Both the position numbers and the translations under genes were made by a program. Of a stretch of DNA of 6,818 nt, positions 6,763-6,818 are shown piece by piece. This DNA comes from Crocinitomicaceae bacterium (GTDB lineage: Bacteria > Bacteroidota > Bacteroidia > Flavobacteriales_D > Crocinitomicaceae), in assembly GCA_024643585.1 (NCBI GenBank), contig JAHEMP010000128.1, forward strand, positions 1 to 6,818, read 5' to 3'. The notes under the pieces are model-generated. The model saw nothing but the letters and a program-made list of their open reading frames with translations. It was not told the origin of the DNA and did no database searches. How positions within the stretch are numbered: the first letter of the stretch is position 1; every line of letters begins with the position of its first letter.

Positions 6763-6794
6763 AAAAAAGCCCCGAACCAAAGGAACGGGGCTTT
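6763..6794 (-). terminator. Rho-independent terminator of the 5S rRNA (rRNA operon)
   Basis: Read on the minus strand: AAAGCCCCG (complement of 6786-6794), an 11-nt loop, then CGGGGCTTTTTT. The stem has nine perfect pairs (6766-6774 with 6786-6794) and runs into a T-run, beginning 6 nt after the inferred 3' end of the 5S sequence. This is the intact copy; the stem base is complete, unlike the left copy. Confidence 0.88.
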
Positions 6795-6800
6795 AAAAGT

Positions 6801-6818
6801 GGCGTCGACTTACTCTCC
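6801..6818 (-). rRNA. rrf: 5S ribosomal RNA, 3' end only (runs off the right edge)
   Basis: On the minus strand the last 18 bases read GGAGAGTAAGTCGACGCC, the usual 3' end of a Bacteroidetes 5S rRNA (…GGGAGAGTAAGTCG-CGCC type). A strong terminator follows a few bases later, as expected at the end of an rRNA operon. The homologous left copy shows the sequence that should precede it. Only 18 nt are visible, so whether the gene is complete beyond the window and joined to 23S and 16S genes cannot be seen. Confidence 0.75.

Noticed and set aside
6633..6800. CRISPR-like or riboswitch interpretation of the repeated hairpins
   Set aside because: There are only two units, they are imperfect, and 5S rRNA sequence plus terminator structure explains them fully.

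Overview
This AT-rich window looks like a chromosomal housekeeping locus of a Bacteroidetes bacterium, probably Flavobacteriales or a close relative. The clues are two DUF4369-thioredoxin proteins of a kind typical of this phylum, the lpxK-punA gene pair often seen there, genes without clear Shine-Dalgarno sites, and 5S rRNA-type sequence of the expected form. The assignment rests on protein style and not on a phylogenetic test.

Positions 26-6394 hold six tightly packed plus-strand genes: lpxK (lipid A 4'-kinase), punA (purine nucleoside phosphorylase), gatB (Asp/Glu-tRNA amidotransferase subunit B), two tandem paralogous thioredoxin-fold exported proteins (a lipoprotein, then a protein with an ordinary signal peptide), and lpxH (UDP-2,3-diacylglucosamine diphosphatase). 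Junctions are -17, +26, -17, +14 and +3 nt, so the six genes are probably cotranscribed. No promoter is recognisable in the window, and transcription probably enters from the left. LpxH and LpxK act two steps apart in lipid A synthesis (LpxB lies between them). The other genes serve nucleoside salvage, translation and periplasmic thiol chemistry, so the cluster is a mixed housekeeping operon.

Positions 6395-6632 carry no convincing gene. They contain only a weak imperfect inverted repeat.

Positions 6633-6818 read on the minus strand. The 3' end of a 5S rRNA gene enters from the right edge, so an rRNA operon probably lies beyond it and converges on the lpxK-lpxH operon. It is followed by a rho-independent terminator, then a second, truncated copy of the 5S 3' end, then a second copy of the terminator. 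The truncated copy is interrupted by a 20-nt GC-rich palindrome lying exactly at the centre of the GTC|GAC that is intact in the right-hand copy. This small rearranged rRNA tail is the least ordinary thing here. I see no defence, mobile or otherwise undescribed multi-gene system.
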